A DNA stretch of 64,000 bases from Anastatus disparis (taxonomy: Eukaryota; Arthropoda; Insecta; Hymenoptera; Eupelmidae), in the NCBI GenBank assembly GCA_017163975.1, contig JAFFSR010000316.1, forward strand, positions 3,074,001 through 3,138,000. The letters are read 5' to 3'. Both the position numbers and the translations under genes were made by a program. Below are positions 1 through 12,106 of the stretch, one piece after another. Position 1 is the stretch's first letter; every line of letters begins with the position of its first letter. The notes beneath the pieces were generated by a model. It saw only the letters and a list, made by a program, of their open reading frames with translations, was not told where the DNA came from and searched no databases.

Positions 1-76
1 GCGCACATACATACGCACCTGGGCTCATATATATGCAACATTTCGTGTCGACCCAAACGCACACATACAGACAAGT

Positions 77-155
<79 letters not shown>

Positions 156-290
156 CATACATACATACATACGTGAGACATTCCACGTCAATTAGAACGC
201 ACCCACAGACAGGTTTATATATATGGGACATTTCATGCCAATGCGCATGCACACACACAGGATTATATATGTATATATATATATATATAC
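1..290 (+). repeat. AT/AC-rich satellite, first block
   Basis: A long (AT)n run at about 78-150 is surrounded by monomers with the conserved block GGGACATTTCATGYCAA, followed by GCATGCACACACACAGG and a TATATA spacer. The same monomers recur at 6485-7945 and, inverted, at 14528-16370. Reading frames here encode only YIYIYI-type low-complexity peptides, so I call no gene. Confidence 0.85.
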
Positions 291-499
291 TAGGGGGGGT
301 ACCCCCCTGCTCGCGCTGCTCGCCAACCCCCAGTTATGCTATAAATATAATTATATATTAAACATTTATTATTAATATTATATTATATAATGTAATATTA
401 TTTAATTTATTATATAATATAATTTTTATCTAAACTCTAAATAAATATTTTTACTATTTCTATTAATATTAATTATTTATGTTACTTTATATAAAAATA

Positions 500-635
500 C
501 CTCAACACTATTTTGTTCATTATATTTCAAAAAGAAGAGATATATATAATTATTATTAATTCATTATTTTTTTATTTTTATAAAAAAAGAAGAGATATAT
601 AGTGTTGAGGTTCGGCTTTCCACACCACCTTACAT
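500..635. repeat. Helitron terminal palindrome, low-coordinate end
   Basis: Foot CCTCAACACTAT at 500-511 pairs with ATAGTGTTGAGG at 599-610, enclosing 87 nt. It is followed by an inner block at 611-635. Everything is repeated in inverted order at 5911-6047. Confidence 0.85.
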
Positions 636-1474
636 TTCAAACCTTTATCAATATAACTTATAAATATTTATTTTTTAAATCAATATTAATTTTGAATAAA
701 TTTGTAAAATTTTTTTGTTAATATAATTATATAATATATGAAGTTTTAAAAAAGGTGTGTAACATAGAGGTACCTTGATGGCGCGTTAGATTTTTTGATT
801 AGTGGAAACCCTCGCCAGTAGCCCTAAAAACCACTTAGTCTTATAAAATATATTTTATTTTAAATATTTATAATATATTTAATTATATGTAGTATAACTT
901 AAAAATAGTGTTATTATTGTTATGATATTAATGATCATTAGTTTAAAATATATTGAAAATTTTGTTGATAATTTAGTATATTATTTGATATATCGTAATG
1001 ATTTTGAGTTTTATAAGATTTATAGGATTATTTTGTTATAATTCCTTTTTATATCTTTTTCTCATTTTAAACATTTTATGAGATATATCAAAAATTCATA
1101 CTAAAATTTATAAATTTATTATGATATTGTAAATGAAATTATTACATGATCATTATATCATATTTTATTTAAAATTTAGTTATTTATATAACAAATAAAT
1201 AAATAAAATAATTTTAAATTATTTTATACTTACTTATACTATATTTACCTGTATAAAAGTTATGAATATGAATTTTTTATTTATTGTTGTTATTAGTTAA
1301 ATTATTTATTTATTAAAATTTCGTTTTATAAATTTTAAATAATCATAACTTTTAAATATTTTAGTTAATTTTTAAATATTCTAATTTTTTTTGTTTTTAA
1401 TAATATTAATAATTTAAAAATTTTTTTTAAATTTATTATTATATATTTAAATATTTATGATTTATTTTAATTTT
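636..1474. other. AT-rich non-coding stretch inside the Helitron
   Basis: Very AT-rich sequence with stops in all frames. I see no gene, RNA or repeat array here. It is the 3' non-coding part of the element, reading from its minus strand. Confidence 0.6.
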
Positions 1475-1927
1475 TCATATTTTATTAATAATGTTAGCTA
1501 ATCTTAATAAATAATTAGAATAAATTTCATGACTTTGATTAAAGTAATATTCTGCTATTGGTTCGCTTATATTTATTTTATATTTTATAATTTCATTCGC
1601 ATAATATTTATAATACTCTGGTACTTCATTCCAATTTTTAAATTCAAATTGTTCATTATTTTCCTCTATATACGAATTAATAATATTATTTAATTTAGAA
1701 ATTATTGTATTGCTTATTGAACTATTATTATCTAGACTTTCTAAATAATATTCATATTCTTCTTGGAAATTTAAATGTTCTTCAATTTGATCATTTAAAT
1801 TTTCCATCAATTGTTGATCATTGACATTGTTAATTTCAACATAATGACCTTCTATTGGATCCCATTCAATCATTTGTTGATCATTAACATTGTCAATTTC
1901 AACATCATTAATTGAATTCCATTCCAT
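1475..1927 (-). CDS. Intact small acidic protein carried by the Helitron
   Basis: An uninterrupted 150-residue ORF lies downstream of the decayed helicase, on the same strand and inside the element ends. I do not recognise it. The N-terminal third holds two copies of a short repeat (VEIDNVNDQQ at residues 9-18 and VEINNVNDQQ at 30-39), each followed by an acidic stretch. The rest is rich in Glu, Asn, Ile and Tyr, with coiled-coil-like spacing but no transmembrane segment or signal peptide. No catalytic motif is visible, and it is not the OTU or apurinic endonuclease domain reported in some Helentrons. An intact frame beside genes broken many times is notable, but in AT-rich DNA with few GC codons chance cannot be excluded. 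It could be an element accessory protein or a captured host fragment. Confidence 0.5.
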   Translation of the reverse strand: MEWNSINDVEIDNVNDQQMIEWDPIEGHYVEINNVNDQQLMENLNDQIEEHLNFQEEYEYYLESLDNNSSISNTIISKLNNIINSYIEENNEQFEFKNWNEVPEYYKYYANEIIKYKINISEPIAEYYFNQSHEIYSNYLLRLANIINKI

Positions 1928-2075
1928 TATGTTTTTTTTATTTATATATTATTAAAAATTTTTAATGTTTATAATTAATATAAATATAACCTGAAAAAAA
2001 TAAAGTTTAATTAATAAAATAATTTATAAAAAATTTATTTAAATAACATTAAATTTTTGTTAAATTATAATAAAA

Positions 2076-3996
2076 TTATTTTTCTAATATTTCTTTCCAA
2101 ACTATGTTAGGTATAATATCTTTGTTTTCCGATTCATTTTGAATATATATTTTATTTACATTTTTACAACGTGAAAGAGCAACATATAATTGCCCGTGAG
2201 AAAATAAAGGTTTTTTGATGAATATTCCTATATTTTCGAAACTTTGGCCTTGAGATTTATTAATTGTTATAGCAAAAGCTAATATAACAGGAAATTGTTT
2301 TCTATATAAAATAAATGGTAAAGATGATGATTCATTAGTGTTTAATGTAATACGTGGTATAAAAACTTTATTTCCTTTATTTTCTCCAGTAATTATTTGT
2401 GCTTCTATGTTATATTTGAATAATTTAGTTATTTTTAATCGCGTTCCATTACATAATCCATTTTTATACTTAAATTTCGAATTAACATAATTATGGTATT
2501 TACTTTTAATTTCAGTTCGTGTGGAGGTAATCCTTCTCTTATGTTATTTAACATTTCTATTGGATAATTCAAATGAATATTATCATCTGTTTGATCTACA
2601 CCTTTGTATGTTGCATAGTCAATGCTATAATAAGTTTTTGTTTCATTCTTAATTAATTTTAAAATTCTGTTATTTAAAATATTTACATCTTCATTATGTG
2701 TACTCAAAATGACATTTTTTGAAAAACAATAATTTTCGTTAATGTTTTTATAAATTTTGGCACAGACGTCATTAGTTTTCCATTCTTCTGGAATAATAAA
2801 TGGATTAATGTTTCCTTCTCCTATATTTAATAAAAATGAAGAGAAACTGTCATTATTAGATCTTATGTTTTTTTTTAATTTAAAAATATGAAATAAGGGC
2901 CAAAGATTTGAATATTTTATAGTCTCTTCAATTATAGTATTTCTTCTTCCATATTTTAATACTGGTAGAATTTGTCGAAAATCTCCACCTAAAATAATTA
3001 TTTTTCCACCAAAACTTTTATCATTATGACAAACATCTTTTAAAGTTTTGTCTACGATTTCTAAAGCTTTTTTAGGAATCATAGATGCTTCATCCCATAT
3101 AATTATATCTGTTTCTCTTAATTTTTTTTTATCTGAATTAAATTTTAAAAATGCGCTTTCAATGTTATTTAAATCCAATGGTAATCTAAAAGTTCTGTGA
3201 CTTGTTAAACCTTTAGGTAATAAAATTGAAGCTATTCCGGTCCAAGCCATCGATAAAAATTTTTTTTAATGCTTATATAATAATATATTAATGTTTTGTA
3301 TAAGAAAGTTTTTCCGGAACCTCCTGGTCCATCTATGAAAAATATTTTTTGTTTATTATTTATTATTTTTTCAAAAATTTGTTTTTGATCATTATTTAAT
3401 TGTTTATACATTTTATCAAATTTTTTTTACTAAAATTTATAATTTCATCATTAATTTCTTCATTTTCTTTAATGTATGTTTTATTTGGTTCTGGTAAACC
3501 AAAATTTTCACATGACATATCTTCTAAATTTAATATTTGATTAATATGTGATAAAGCTTTATTTTCTTTATTATCTTTAAAATCTTCTGTAAAAATTTTT
3601 ATATTTGTTCCAAATAATTTTACCTTGAATATTTTCACATAGTAAAAAACATGCAAAAAATTTACGTAGTTGTATTGGTAACATAACTTGACATGCTTCT
3701 TCAAAAATATAATAAATTTCATTTTCGTGCTCAATTAAATTCATTGCTAAAGCTGTTTCTTTATAAGTATTATAAGTAATATTTTCGTGAGTTCGTAAAT
3801 CTGTATAAGATGTTGCACCTTTTATTCTATTTAATATTAATTTTTAAAAAAACGTTCACTATCTTTAGGAGATACTACATTTAATCTACCAATAGCTATG
3901 TTTTTTCTATTTTTTGATCGTTTTATCCAAGATTTTGTGTTAGAATTGAAAATATAATATTGTGGTATGTTAACATATTTAATTTTTTTAGCAAAA
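2076..3996 (-). pseudogene. PIF1-family helicase half of Helitron protein (broken)
   Basis: This is the C-terminal helicase part of a Helitron Rep-helicase, which would unwind DNA during rolling-circle transposition. Reading from high to low coordinates, a linker with LSHINQILNLED and FGLPEPN lies at 3396-3734. Walker A (GPGGSGKT) is at 3307-3330. A long piece at 2435-3250 holds Walker B-like IIIWDEASM and GGDFRQILP. The final part at 2076-2330 carries TINKSQGQSF, FSHGQLYVALSRC and the usual C-terminal VWKEIL before a stop. Frames change after Walker A, near 3734 and near 2434, so at least three indels have accumulated. Family assignment is secure; function in this copy is lost. Confidence 0.9.
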
Positions 3997-5765
3997 TCAT
4001 CTTTTTTTATTCAAAGTAAACCATGCGGTTAACGTTGTTTCGTATTTATTTAATGCTGAATCTATATCATTTTCATTAAAAATTATTTTTTGTTGATTTT
4101 CTGTATGAATACTTAATCTTATTACAGAATGACTTCTGCCACATAATGGTAATTCTTGTAATCTCCATGCTGCTTCCATTGGACTTAAGTATCTACCATC
4201 TATATATTGTGTTATTTCATCATATACTTCTTCTTCATTTTCTTTTATTTTATTTTCTTTTATTTTGCAATATGCTTTATCTACTCCTTTATAAATATAG
4301 TCGTAAATATATTTAATACTTTGTATTGACATACAAAGTTCAGTATTAATATGAGCAGCATATTTTGCTAATAAAAAACTATTGTAAGGAATTACCATTG
4401 AATTATCAACTTTTATAATTTTTTTGTTATTTTTAAAATTGTAGATATAATTATCAGAAATATTATTTCGTCGTTTGTATTGTGGATATTTATTTTCTTC
4501 AATTTTAGTACATTCAGTAAATGGTTTTGGAAAATTTTTTTACATATATTTTTATTTTCATCATAACATGGAGATTTGCTAGTATATGGTCCGTGTAACA
4601 TATGTTTAATTACTAATTTTTGTAAATATATATTTTCCGATGATGGTATTTCAGCTGAAATATACTTATCAATAGATTCTACAGTAAATATTTTATGATT
4701 ATGGTGTAATGTGATAATGATATGTGCATGAGGTAATCCTCTTTTTGAAATTCTATGGAAAATACATAAGCTATTACAGGACCAAAAATTTCATTTTTTA
4801 TTATATCATTTAATAGCATTTTAAATTTTGCATAAAATAATCTTACTGTAATATTTGGTATATCATTAGGAGTTGTTCCTTCAGGAAAATTTTTAAAATT
4901 TCTTTAAGTTCTTTCCATTTTGGGTTACATGTCATTGTTATGAATAAATCAGGTTTTCCTACAGTTCTCATTATTGCCATTGCATCTTGGTAATATTGTT
5001 GCATATATCTTGGACTTCCAATATATGTTGACGGTAAGATAAAAAGATTTCCAATTCTTTCTTTATTTTCAAAATTTGTTGAAACATTTGAAGCACTATT
5101 TTTTACATGATCTAATAAACCTTGATAACATTCTATTCGCAATTGTTTTTGATTATTACGAAAGAAGTTCATTCTGTTACTTTCGACCATTACGTAAGCA
5201 TGTATTATATATTGTTGAGTTAATCGTCCACTATATAATATAGGACTAAAATTTACATTATTTTGTCTGTAATTTATTCTATATAAATAATATTGTAAAA
5301 TTGTAAGATAATCGCTATTTGTAATATTATAATTTTTTTTATATCCAACACTCCAACCTAAATCTCCTGCTGGAAACATTAAAGGAAAAATCATAGGGTC
5401 CACATGATGAAATAATTTATTTAAATAAGTATGAGTAACTTTTTCTCCTGATTTATTATTGGGATAAATGCAAATATCATAATCATCTGGAATTCCCGAA
5501 TTAGTTACAATAATAGCTCCACATTCTGATGTTACAGGTTTATTATATCTATGTTTTTGTTTATCGTTTTTTCTTATAAAATATAATTTATAATTCGGAA
5601 TATTTTTAATATTTGATATTTGATGTAAATGTTTAAAATTTTTAGCCATTGGATTTTTATTCATTATCACTGTTATGATTTGAATATGTTCTTTAATTAA
5701 TTTATCATTATTTTTTAATCTTTTTTCAATAGCAGTGGAATTATCGTATATATATAATTGAATAA
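3997..5765 (-). pseudogene. Rep (HUH nuclease) half of Helitron protein (broken)
   Basis: This is the N-terminal replication-initiator part, which would nick the element end through tyrosines. The Helitron_like_N region starts near 5765 with LYIYDNSTAIEKRL and continues through the piece at 4843-5670, which has the family signature FITMTCNPKWKEL near its end. After a frameshift the HUH motif follows as QKRGLPHAHI, with the His-Ala-His codons at 4722-4730. The two-tyrosine region is in 3997-4398 as QYIDGRYLSPMEAAWRL. The pieces lie in different frames, so the gene is dead. The same order of motifs in the second Helitron at 17020-20307 confirms the reading. Confidence 0.9.
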
Positions 5766-5910
5766 CGGTACCGCTATATTATACACCTTTTTCTATTCAA
5801 TAAATAAATATAAATAGTTATTAATCTTGAAAGTTATATAAATTTAAACATAAATATTAATATCAATTAATTTTAAAAGTTGCATAAATCAATACTATTA
5901 AAGGCTTATA

Positions 5911-6047
5911 ATGTAAGGTGGTGTGGAAATCTGAATCCTCAACACTATATGCTTATTTTTATTTTAATACAATAAAATATTTATAATATGAATAAATTAT
6001 TAAAAATCATTATGTTTTCAACAAATGAATTAATTATAGTGTTGAGG
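5911..6047. repeat. Helitron terminal palindrome, high-coordinate end
   Basis: Inverted counterpart of 500-635. The inner block is at 5911-5936, foot CCTCAACACTAT at 5937-5948, then 87 nt, then foot ATAGTGTTGAGG at 6036-6047. This would be the 5' end of the element on its coding strand. Confidence 0.85.
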
Positions 6048-6302
6048 AATTGTAATAGAATTAATTTAAATTTATATTTATTAATTTCAGATAAACTATG
6101 TAAAAAATGGTAATAAGATATCTGATGAGGCACATGTTTTTCATTTTAAATATTATAAATTGTAATTTTATGCAACTACTTTCGAGTTTTCAACAAAAAA
6201 AAAATTAAAATTTTTATATTTTTATGTAATATTATACATAAATAAAATATAATAAAAAAATATAAAACTATATTATGCAGTATTTGATGGTTCTAAAAAG
6301 TT

Positions 6303-6460
6303 GTGGGGGGGGGGGGGGTTAGTGGGGGTCTGTGGGGGGGACGTGGGGGGACGTGGGGGTAATGATCGATAACATAAAATAACGTAAATTTACGTTATTT
6401 AATTAATAAAAATCATGTGGGGAGCTGTTGGGGGGCTGTGGGGGGGATGTGGGGGGCACC
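6303..6460 (+). other. G-run clusters flanking a perfect palindrome
   Basis: Two clusters of G runs (6303-6358 and 6418-6460), with many runs of four or more G, flank an AT-rich centre that contains the palindrome AATAACGTAAAT / ATTTACGTTATT. Each cluster has enough G runs to form a four-stranded structure in principle. It sits between the Helitron end and the satellite block. Confidence 0.6.
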
Positions 6461-6484
6461 GACTGAATTTTGGTTCATATAACT

Positions 6485-6776
6485 ATATAATATAGGGAGA
6501 TATATATATATATACATGGGACATTTCGGGTCAACTCGTACGTACTCATGATCACAGGCTTCTCTATCTATATGGAACATTTCATGACAACTCTCACATA
6601 CCTATCCGAGTTCCTTCAGGTTCGCATATATGGGACGTTTCATGTCAATTTTCATTCATGCACACACACGTTAATATACATGGGATTTTTTATGTAAATT
6701 TCAACGCACACACATACAGGTTTATATATATGGGACATTTCATGCCAATGCGCACGCACACATACACACACACAGC

Positions 6777-6849
<73 letters not shown>

Positions 6850-6892
6850 GACATTTCATGCCAATGCGCACGCACACATACACACACACAGC

Positions 6893-6965
<73 letters not shown>

Positions 6966-7212
6966 GACATTTCATGTCAACTTGTACATACTCATAATCA
7001 CAGGCTCATCTATATATATGGAACATTTCATGACAACTCTCACACACCTATCCGAGTTCTCAGGTTTTCATACATGGGACGTTTCGTGTCAATTTTCATT
7101 CATGCACACACACGTTGATATACATGAGATTTTTTCTGTAAATTTCAACGCACGCACATACAGGTTTATATATATGGGACATTTCATGCCAATGCGCATG
7201 CACACACACAGG

Positions 7213-7247
<35 letters not shown>

Positions 7248-7510
7248 GACATTTCATGTTAACTCGTATGTACTCATAATCACAGGCTTTTCTATATATA
7301 TGGAACATTTCATGACAACTCTCACACACCTATCCAAGTTCCTTCAGGTTTACATATATGCGAAGTTTCATGTCAATTTGCATTCATGCATACACGCTTT
7401 TATATACATGCGACTCTTCATGTCAACTCATGTACGACCTTACTGACAGGTTTTTGCATATGTATATATGGTCCATTTCATATCAAATTGCTCACGTTTA
7501 CCCGCAATTT

Positions 7511-7570
<60 letters not shown>

Positions 7571-7945
7571 GACATTTCATGTCAACTTGCACGTACTCGC
7601 AAGCACAGGTTTTTCTATATATATATGGGACATTTCATGACAACTTGTACACACCTATCTAAGTACCCTTAGGTTTATATATATGAGACGTTTCATGTCA
7701 ATTCGCATGCATGCACACACGCGTTCATGTACGTGGGACTTTTCATGTCGACTTACAAACATGATATAAACATATATATATATACATAAGGGACATTTCA
7801 TGTAGAATCGCACGTACACACACAGGTTTATTCAAGTTTATATGGAACATTTAATTTCAACTCATACGCACACGCACACGCTCACACATACAAACACATA
7901 TTTAACTTTATATATATATATATATATACATACTTCACCTTATCG
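6485..7945 (+). repeat. Higher-order satellite with GGGACATTTCATG monomers
   Basis: Tandem monomers share a core GGGACATTTCATGTCAA followed by different tails: a CGTACTCATAATCACAGG tail, a CTCTCACACACCTATCC tail, a CATTCATGCACACACACG tail, and so on. The set of tails returns in the same order, for example near 6541, 6985 and 7263, so there is a higher-order unit of several monomers whose length varies with the (AT)n runs at 6778-6846, 6894-6962 and 7519-7567. All reading frames here are repeat-encoded. Confidence 0.85.
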
Positions 7946-8560
7946 ATGTAGACAATATTTAAAAAATAGTTATTTATTATGCTGTGGTACCCACGATCGC
8001 CGTCTTTGGATACCTAGGTGTTAATGACAACTTAAACATCATCTACAGCTAAAACTTTTAAATTTCAACTTATAGTTTAATAACTACTTTGAAGTTGTTT
8101 CAAATGTTATCTAGCCAAACATGGATGTTCCGAGTAAGATAAACATTGTCTACAAGAATATCTTTTGAAATTTAGCCATTATTTATTAATAACATGTACG
8201 TTTCCCGAGATGACATCTCACAATATCCAGGTGATCCTGGCTACCTGGAAATCGTCTATATGAATGAATTTTGAAATTTTCCATACCGATTATGAAGTTT
8301 ACAGATATTTGCAGGGACTACGTCAAATGAAACTTGGAGATTCTTTTAGATTTCGATTCTAAGGTTGTTTGATTAGGTTGGAGAATACTCGGAAATAAAA
8401 AGATTTTAAAAGAACAATTGTTTAAGATTCATGCAAGTTCCATGAAATATGTTGATTTACTCGTAGTCGATACCCATATATAAAGATCATTCATACAAAT
8501 CATCTCGCATATAAATTTGCGGTAGTATCCCTACTAATTTATGAATTTTTCGTTCGAATA
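7946..8560. repeat. Degenerate repeats of about 130 bp, non-coding
   Basis: Three or four diverged copies of a motif like ATTGTCTACAAGAATAT followed by TTTGAAATTTAGCC and an AT-rich block are spaced roughly 110-140 bp apart. No gene is visible. Confidence 0.4.
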
Positions 8561-8944
8561 ATGCCAGCGAAATTTAACTTCGAGAAAGCATATTACTATT
8601 GTAATTAGTGAATAATTTTAACATTTTTTCATCAAACATCATTCCGATATACAGGTAATAAGCGCTATTATTTAAAAAATTTAAAAAAAGTTAATTTATT
8701 TATTTTATACTTTTTAGTCTATTTATTCAATTATTGTATTTTATTTTTAAAGCATGTTTTTAAAATTTTGTATTTTCTATTTTTAAGTTAAAATTGTTTT
8801 TATTATCATTTAGAGTTACATTGCAACCAGACTTTTCGAAGATTACACTCAGGTACATCCGTTATCGGCGACTTGGTACTCCAGTTCGACCTCTTCATCC
8901 TAAATCATTATTATGCATTATAGATTCACTTTCAAACCTTGAAT

Positions 8945-9175
8945 TAGGTTTTAGCAGCCCTGAAATCCCCGGGAACCCACCTCGACCCAGAGAAAGCCTC
9001 CCCACTTGTACTTCCTCGGAGACGACGTCCATGCGTATTCTGGACAACGTGCATCACTTTGTGGCAATTGTTTGATCTCAAATTCGGTTTTAGCAACCCT
9101 GAAAACCCCCGAGAAACTCGCCTTGACCCAAAGAAAGCCTCCCCATTTATACTTCCTCGGAGATGACTTTTCACA
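8945..9175 (+). repeat. Direct duplication of about 143 bp
   Basis: The segment starting GGTTTTAGCAGCCCTGAAA near 8947 is repeated near 9090 with about 80 to 85 percent visible identity. Each copy ends with the CTTCCTCGGAGA block. Overlapping short ORFs in both strands repeat the same peptide, which is what a duplication produces; I call no gene. Confidence 0.7.
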
Positions 9176-9910
9176 CCCATTATCATCGACCTGGATGTCC
9201 AGGTACCAAAATGACAACTGATTATTGTATTGTCATCCAAGACCAAAGTCTATGCCAATTGTCAGAATTTATATCTGTCAAAAAGTGCCTGAAATCGAGC
9301 GCGCAAGATTTGATTACAGACAGACAAACATGCAAACAGACATGAAGGCGAATATAAGAAAAGCGTATATAAAAAAATAATATTTACCCACGTTAAGTCT
9401 GCTTTGAGACTAATTATCTTTCGTTTTTTATGACAAAAACAAGTAAATTGAATTTGAGAAAATTTCTATAATTTACTTAAATTTATGAAAAAGTCAATAT
9501 AAATCGTCATTTTTGCAGAATTATGAAGATTATGATTATTTTCCGTGAAATTATAAAGTTATGGAAATTATTTATGGAAACGTTTTCGATTGGAAAATTT
9601 GTGATTATTGCAGTTGAATTTTGTTACATCATCATCAGTTATATCCTCGTTAAAATGACCCTAAAATTTCTAAAAGAATCGGAACAAATATTTTTCCGGT
9701 CTTTAAAGAATGTTTAAGAACTATTATGAAATGAAAATTGATAAATGTTTCAAGTTTTCCGAATCGTTCCGACATTGAAATTTCAATTATAAGCCGTTAC
9801 TCATAAAATTTGGAAAAGTCTATTGTATGCAACTATTTTTCCAGTGATTCAGTTGTAATTTATAAAATTGTGAATTAGGGTAATTCATTATGTTTCTTTC
9901 CGTAATATTT
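9176..9910. other. No recognisable feature
   Basis: AT-rich sequence without a convincing gene. The 64-codon frame at 9523-9717 has no family signature. Confidence 0.4.
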
Positions 9911-9913
9911 ATC

Positions 9914-10885
9914 TGATGTTGGAGCTACAGCAATCAAGTTTTGCTTTTTTTATTTCATTAATATCATTTTAAATTCGTAAATTAATAGTATATTGTGTAA
10001 CGAGTAAGGTTTAGTTGACTATTGCGCACGAGGGCAAGTTGGCGCACGAGCGTAGCGAATAGCGCCATTGCCCGAGACTCTCTCTCTCTCTCATATCTGC
10101 CGTACGACTGACTCGCAATAGTATATTTCAATACTTTTTGGTACTATTATTTGTAATTAAATTACATACTTTTAGTTCACCAATTTCACGTTTATACGGA
10201 ATAATTACGATTTCGTTAATGTAAAAATAATACAAGAATAGATGATACGATTTACTTTGTCAGAAGTTAAAGCGAGATAGAGTATAAAATTCATCATATG
10301 GTCGATGAGATACAGTATGAGGGCGCTGCGCTTGTATAAACCTTTGCGATTTTACATTAATTAACGCTTTTGCGTGACATTATTTTACAGAATGTAACGT
10401 ATTTACGTGATTTAATACAAAATAATATTATACATAGCTGTGAAACACACGCCCTCAAAAAACAACACACGCAGCGCGCGCTATTAGCTACTTACTACCC
10501 CGAAAACGCATGCGCTATAGGCCGCTTACTCAGCACGGATGAGAAAAACAAATATAATGACTTGTCCGCACTAAAGCTATGTTAATACAATAATTTTTGT
10601 TAAAATAAAAAATCATTTAAACTTGTAAATTTTTTATGAACTTGGATTGGAAATTATATCAAGCTCGACAAACCTAATCTTAAAATACGTTACATTGAAA
10701 GTTTGTATTATTACTTTTTATGTAGTATTTTCGTGGGTTTCTTGAGTTGTCCGCACTCGAGTTGAATCTTACAAATTTTTTCTTTGTCGCAAAAAAATGT
10801 TATTGAACGCATTGTTTATTCATAACTTGGGATTGGAAATATTATTAGAAGACTGGAAGCTTCGTCATGCTCTTAAAAATAAAAA
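9914..10885 (+). repeat. Dispersed repeat, split copy (partner at 54735-55133)
   Basis: 9914-9984 and 10545-10885 together match, in reverse complement, the continuous segment 54735-55133. Shared landmarks are GGAGCTRCAGCAATC, TTGTCCGCACTAAAGCT, GAGTTGTCCGCACTC and CTTCGTCATGCTCTTAA. The comparison shows that about 560 bp (9985-10544) were inserted into this copy or lost from the other. No coding potential is visible. Confidence 0.7.
9985..10544. mobile_element. Probable insertion with hairpin inside the dispersed repeat
   Basis: Absent from the paralogous copy at 54735-55133. It contains a strong hairpin region at 10015-10125: ACTATTGCG near 10018 pairs with CGCAATAGT near 10113, and GAGGGCAA pairs with TTGCCCGAG across a GCGTAGCGAAT loop. 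It also holds most of a 71-codon frame at 10370-10585 with no family signature. No transposase is present. Confidence 0.5.
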
Positions 10886-10995
10886 TAATGTTATCTAATT
10901 TTAAAAATAATATTAATCTGAATAATATATCCTCATCTGAAAAGTTATTGTAATTTATATATTTTTAGAACCTTTCCAATTTCATGTGTACCACT

Positions 10996-11390
10996 ATGGT
11001 ATTACATGGGGATATCCATCCAACTTTAAATTCTCTAGTAACAGGTCATTATTTAAACTAGGTTATAATCTTTTGTGCTATCCTTTAACTCTATTTCTGA
11101 TGTATTTTGTAAATGTGCCACAAACGGCGCAGCAGATAATTCTATAAAAAGTAAATTTACACATAAGATAAATTACGGTAATTTTTTATGTGGAAAAATG
11201 AATGTTTCATAGAAATATCTACTGCGCCGTTTGTTAAACATTTACAAAATACATCGGAAATAGAGTTACAGGATAGCACAAAAGATTTGAACCTAGTTTA
11301 AACAATGTGCATCATGCGGTAACCCAGTAACAGCTGTAATATGACCTGTTACTAGACAATTAAAAGTTTTGTGGATATCCCCATATATCA
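10996..11390. mobile_element. Palindromic MITE (foldback)
   Basis: The two arms are inverted copies. CATGGGGATATCC near 11007 matches GGATATCCCCATAT near 11373, AGTAACAGGTCAT matches ATGACCTGTTACT, and TTGTGCTATCCT matches AGGATAGCACAAAAG. The centre is near 11165-11200. No ORF is present. Confidence 0.8.
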
Positions 11391-11724
11391 AAAAATATGA
11401 TTATGACTTCTTCAGATTCTTTATGAATTTCTAATATATTGAATAGTGATTTTTGAAGGGCATATCATAGTATTAATTAAATTAACTTATTAATAAACTG
11501 AAAAATTGCCTAGTATTAATAAATTAGTGCGATTTATTGTATTTATTCACCAAAAAAAATTTATAGCTTAGTCGTGTAAAATGGCTTTATTTCCACTATC
11601 AAACAATTCTATGGTATGCTTAACTATTTCAAGAGTTAAAAAAATTTAATAATATGTATATTTTTTTATAACTTCAAGATCGTTACTGAGAATCATAAAT
11701 AATTTTCACGGTATTTTATTAATA

Positions 11725-12106
11725 GCAGGTCGCACATCTCTATCCTTTTATAATAAAAAAATTCAATTTTCTGCAAAACCTTATGATTGTAGCAAAAATA
11801 AGAAGAAAGCCCCATCTCGTATACTAAAAAGCAATATTTTCTCTTATGAGAAAAAATTATTTTTATCGCTTCGTTTCAAAGAAAACTTTGAAAAACTGAA
11901 TTGTCCATCCAAACCTCGATATTTGATGTTTTTCAAGGTTTTTTTCAAAACGAATCGATAAAAAAATTTTTTCCTAATCAAAGAAAATATTGCTTTTTAT
12001 GATACAAGATGGGGCTTTCTCTTTATTTTTTGCTAAAATTATTAGTTTTTGTAAAAAAATCAATTTTTTGATTACAATAGGACATATATACTCGACCTCC
12101 TCTTAA
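11725..12106. mobile_element. Palindromic MITE (foldback)
   Basis: Inverted arms. GAAAGCCCCATCTCGTAT near 11810 matches ATACAAGATGGGGCTTTC near 12005, AAAAAGCAATATTTTCT matches AGAAAATATTGCTTTTT, and AGGTCGCACAT near the left edge matches the right edge near 12100. Arms are about 160 bp and diverged. No ORF is present. Confidence 0.75.

Larger units (their letters stand above)
500..6047 (-). mobile_element. Helitron-like rolling-circle transposon
   Basis: A 5.5-kb element on the minus strand. It encodes Rep-type and PIF1-helicase-type sequences, the defining pair of Helitrons, plus one extra small ORF. It is bounded by mirror-image ends: each end has a 12-bp foot pair (CCTCAACACTAT / ATAGTGTTGAGG) around exactly 87 nt, followed inward by an inverted block ending TTCCACACCACCTTACAT. 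Such inverted ends suggest the Helentron/Helitron2 branch rather than canonical TC...CTRR Helitrons; this is inference. The genes are broken by several frameshifts, so this copy is not autonomous. I could not see a clear target duplication, which is expected for the class. Confidence 0.85.

Noticed and set aside
25..361. Short ORFs of YIYIYI and HTHT type (also 6658-7672, 14488-16378)
   Set aside because: They are translations of (AT)n and (AC)n satellite on either strand and follow the repeat period.
8794..9345. Overlapping ORFs on both strands as a possible gene
   Set aside because: They repeat the same peptide because of the 143-bp duplication and have no recognised domain.
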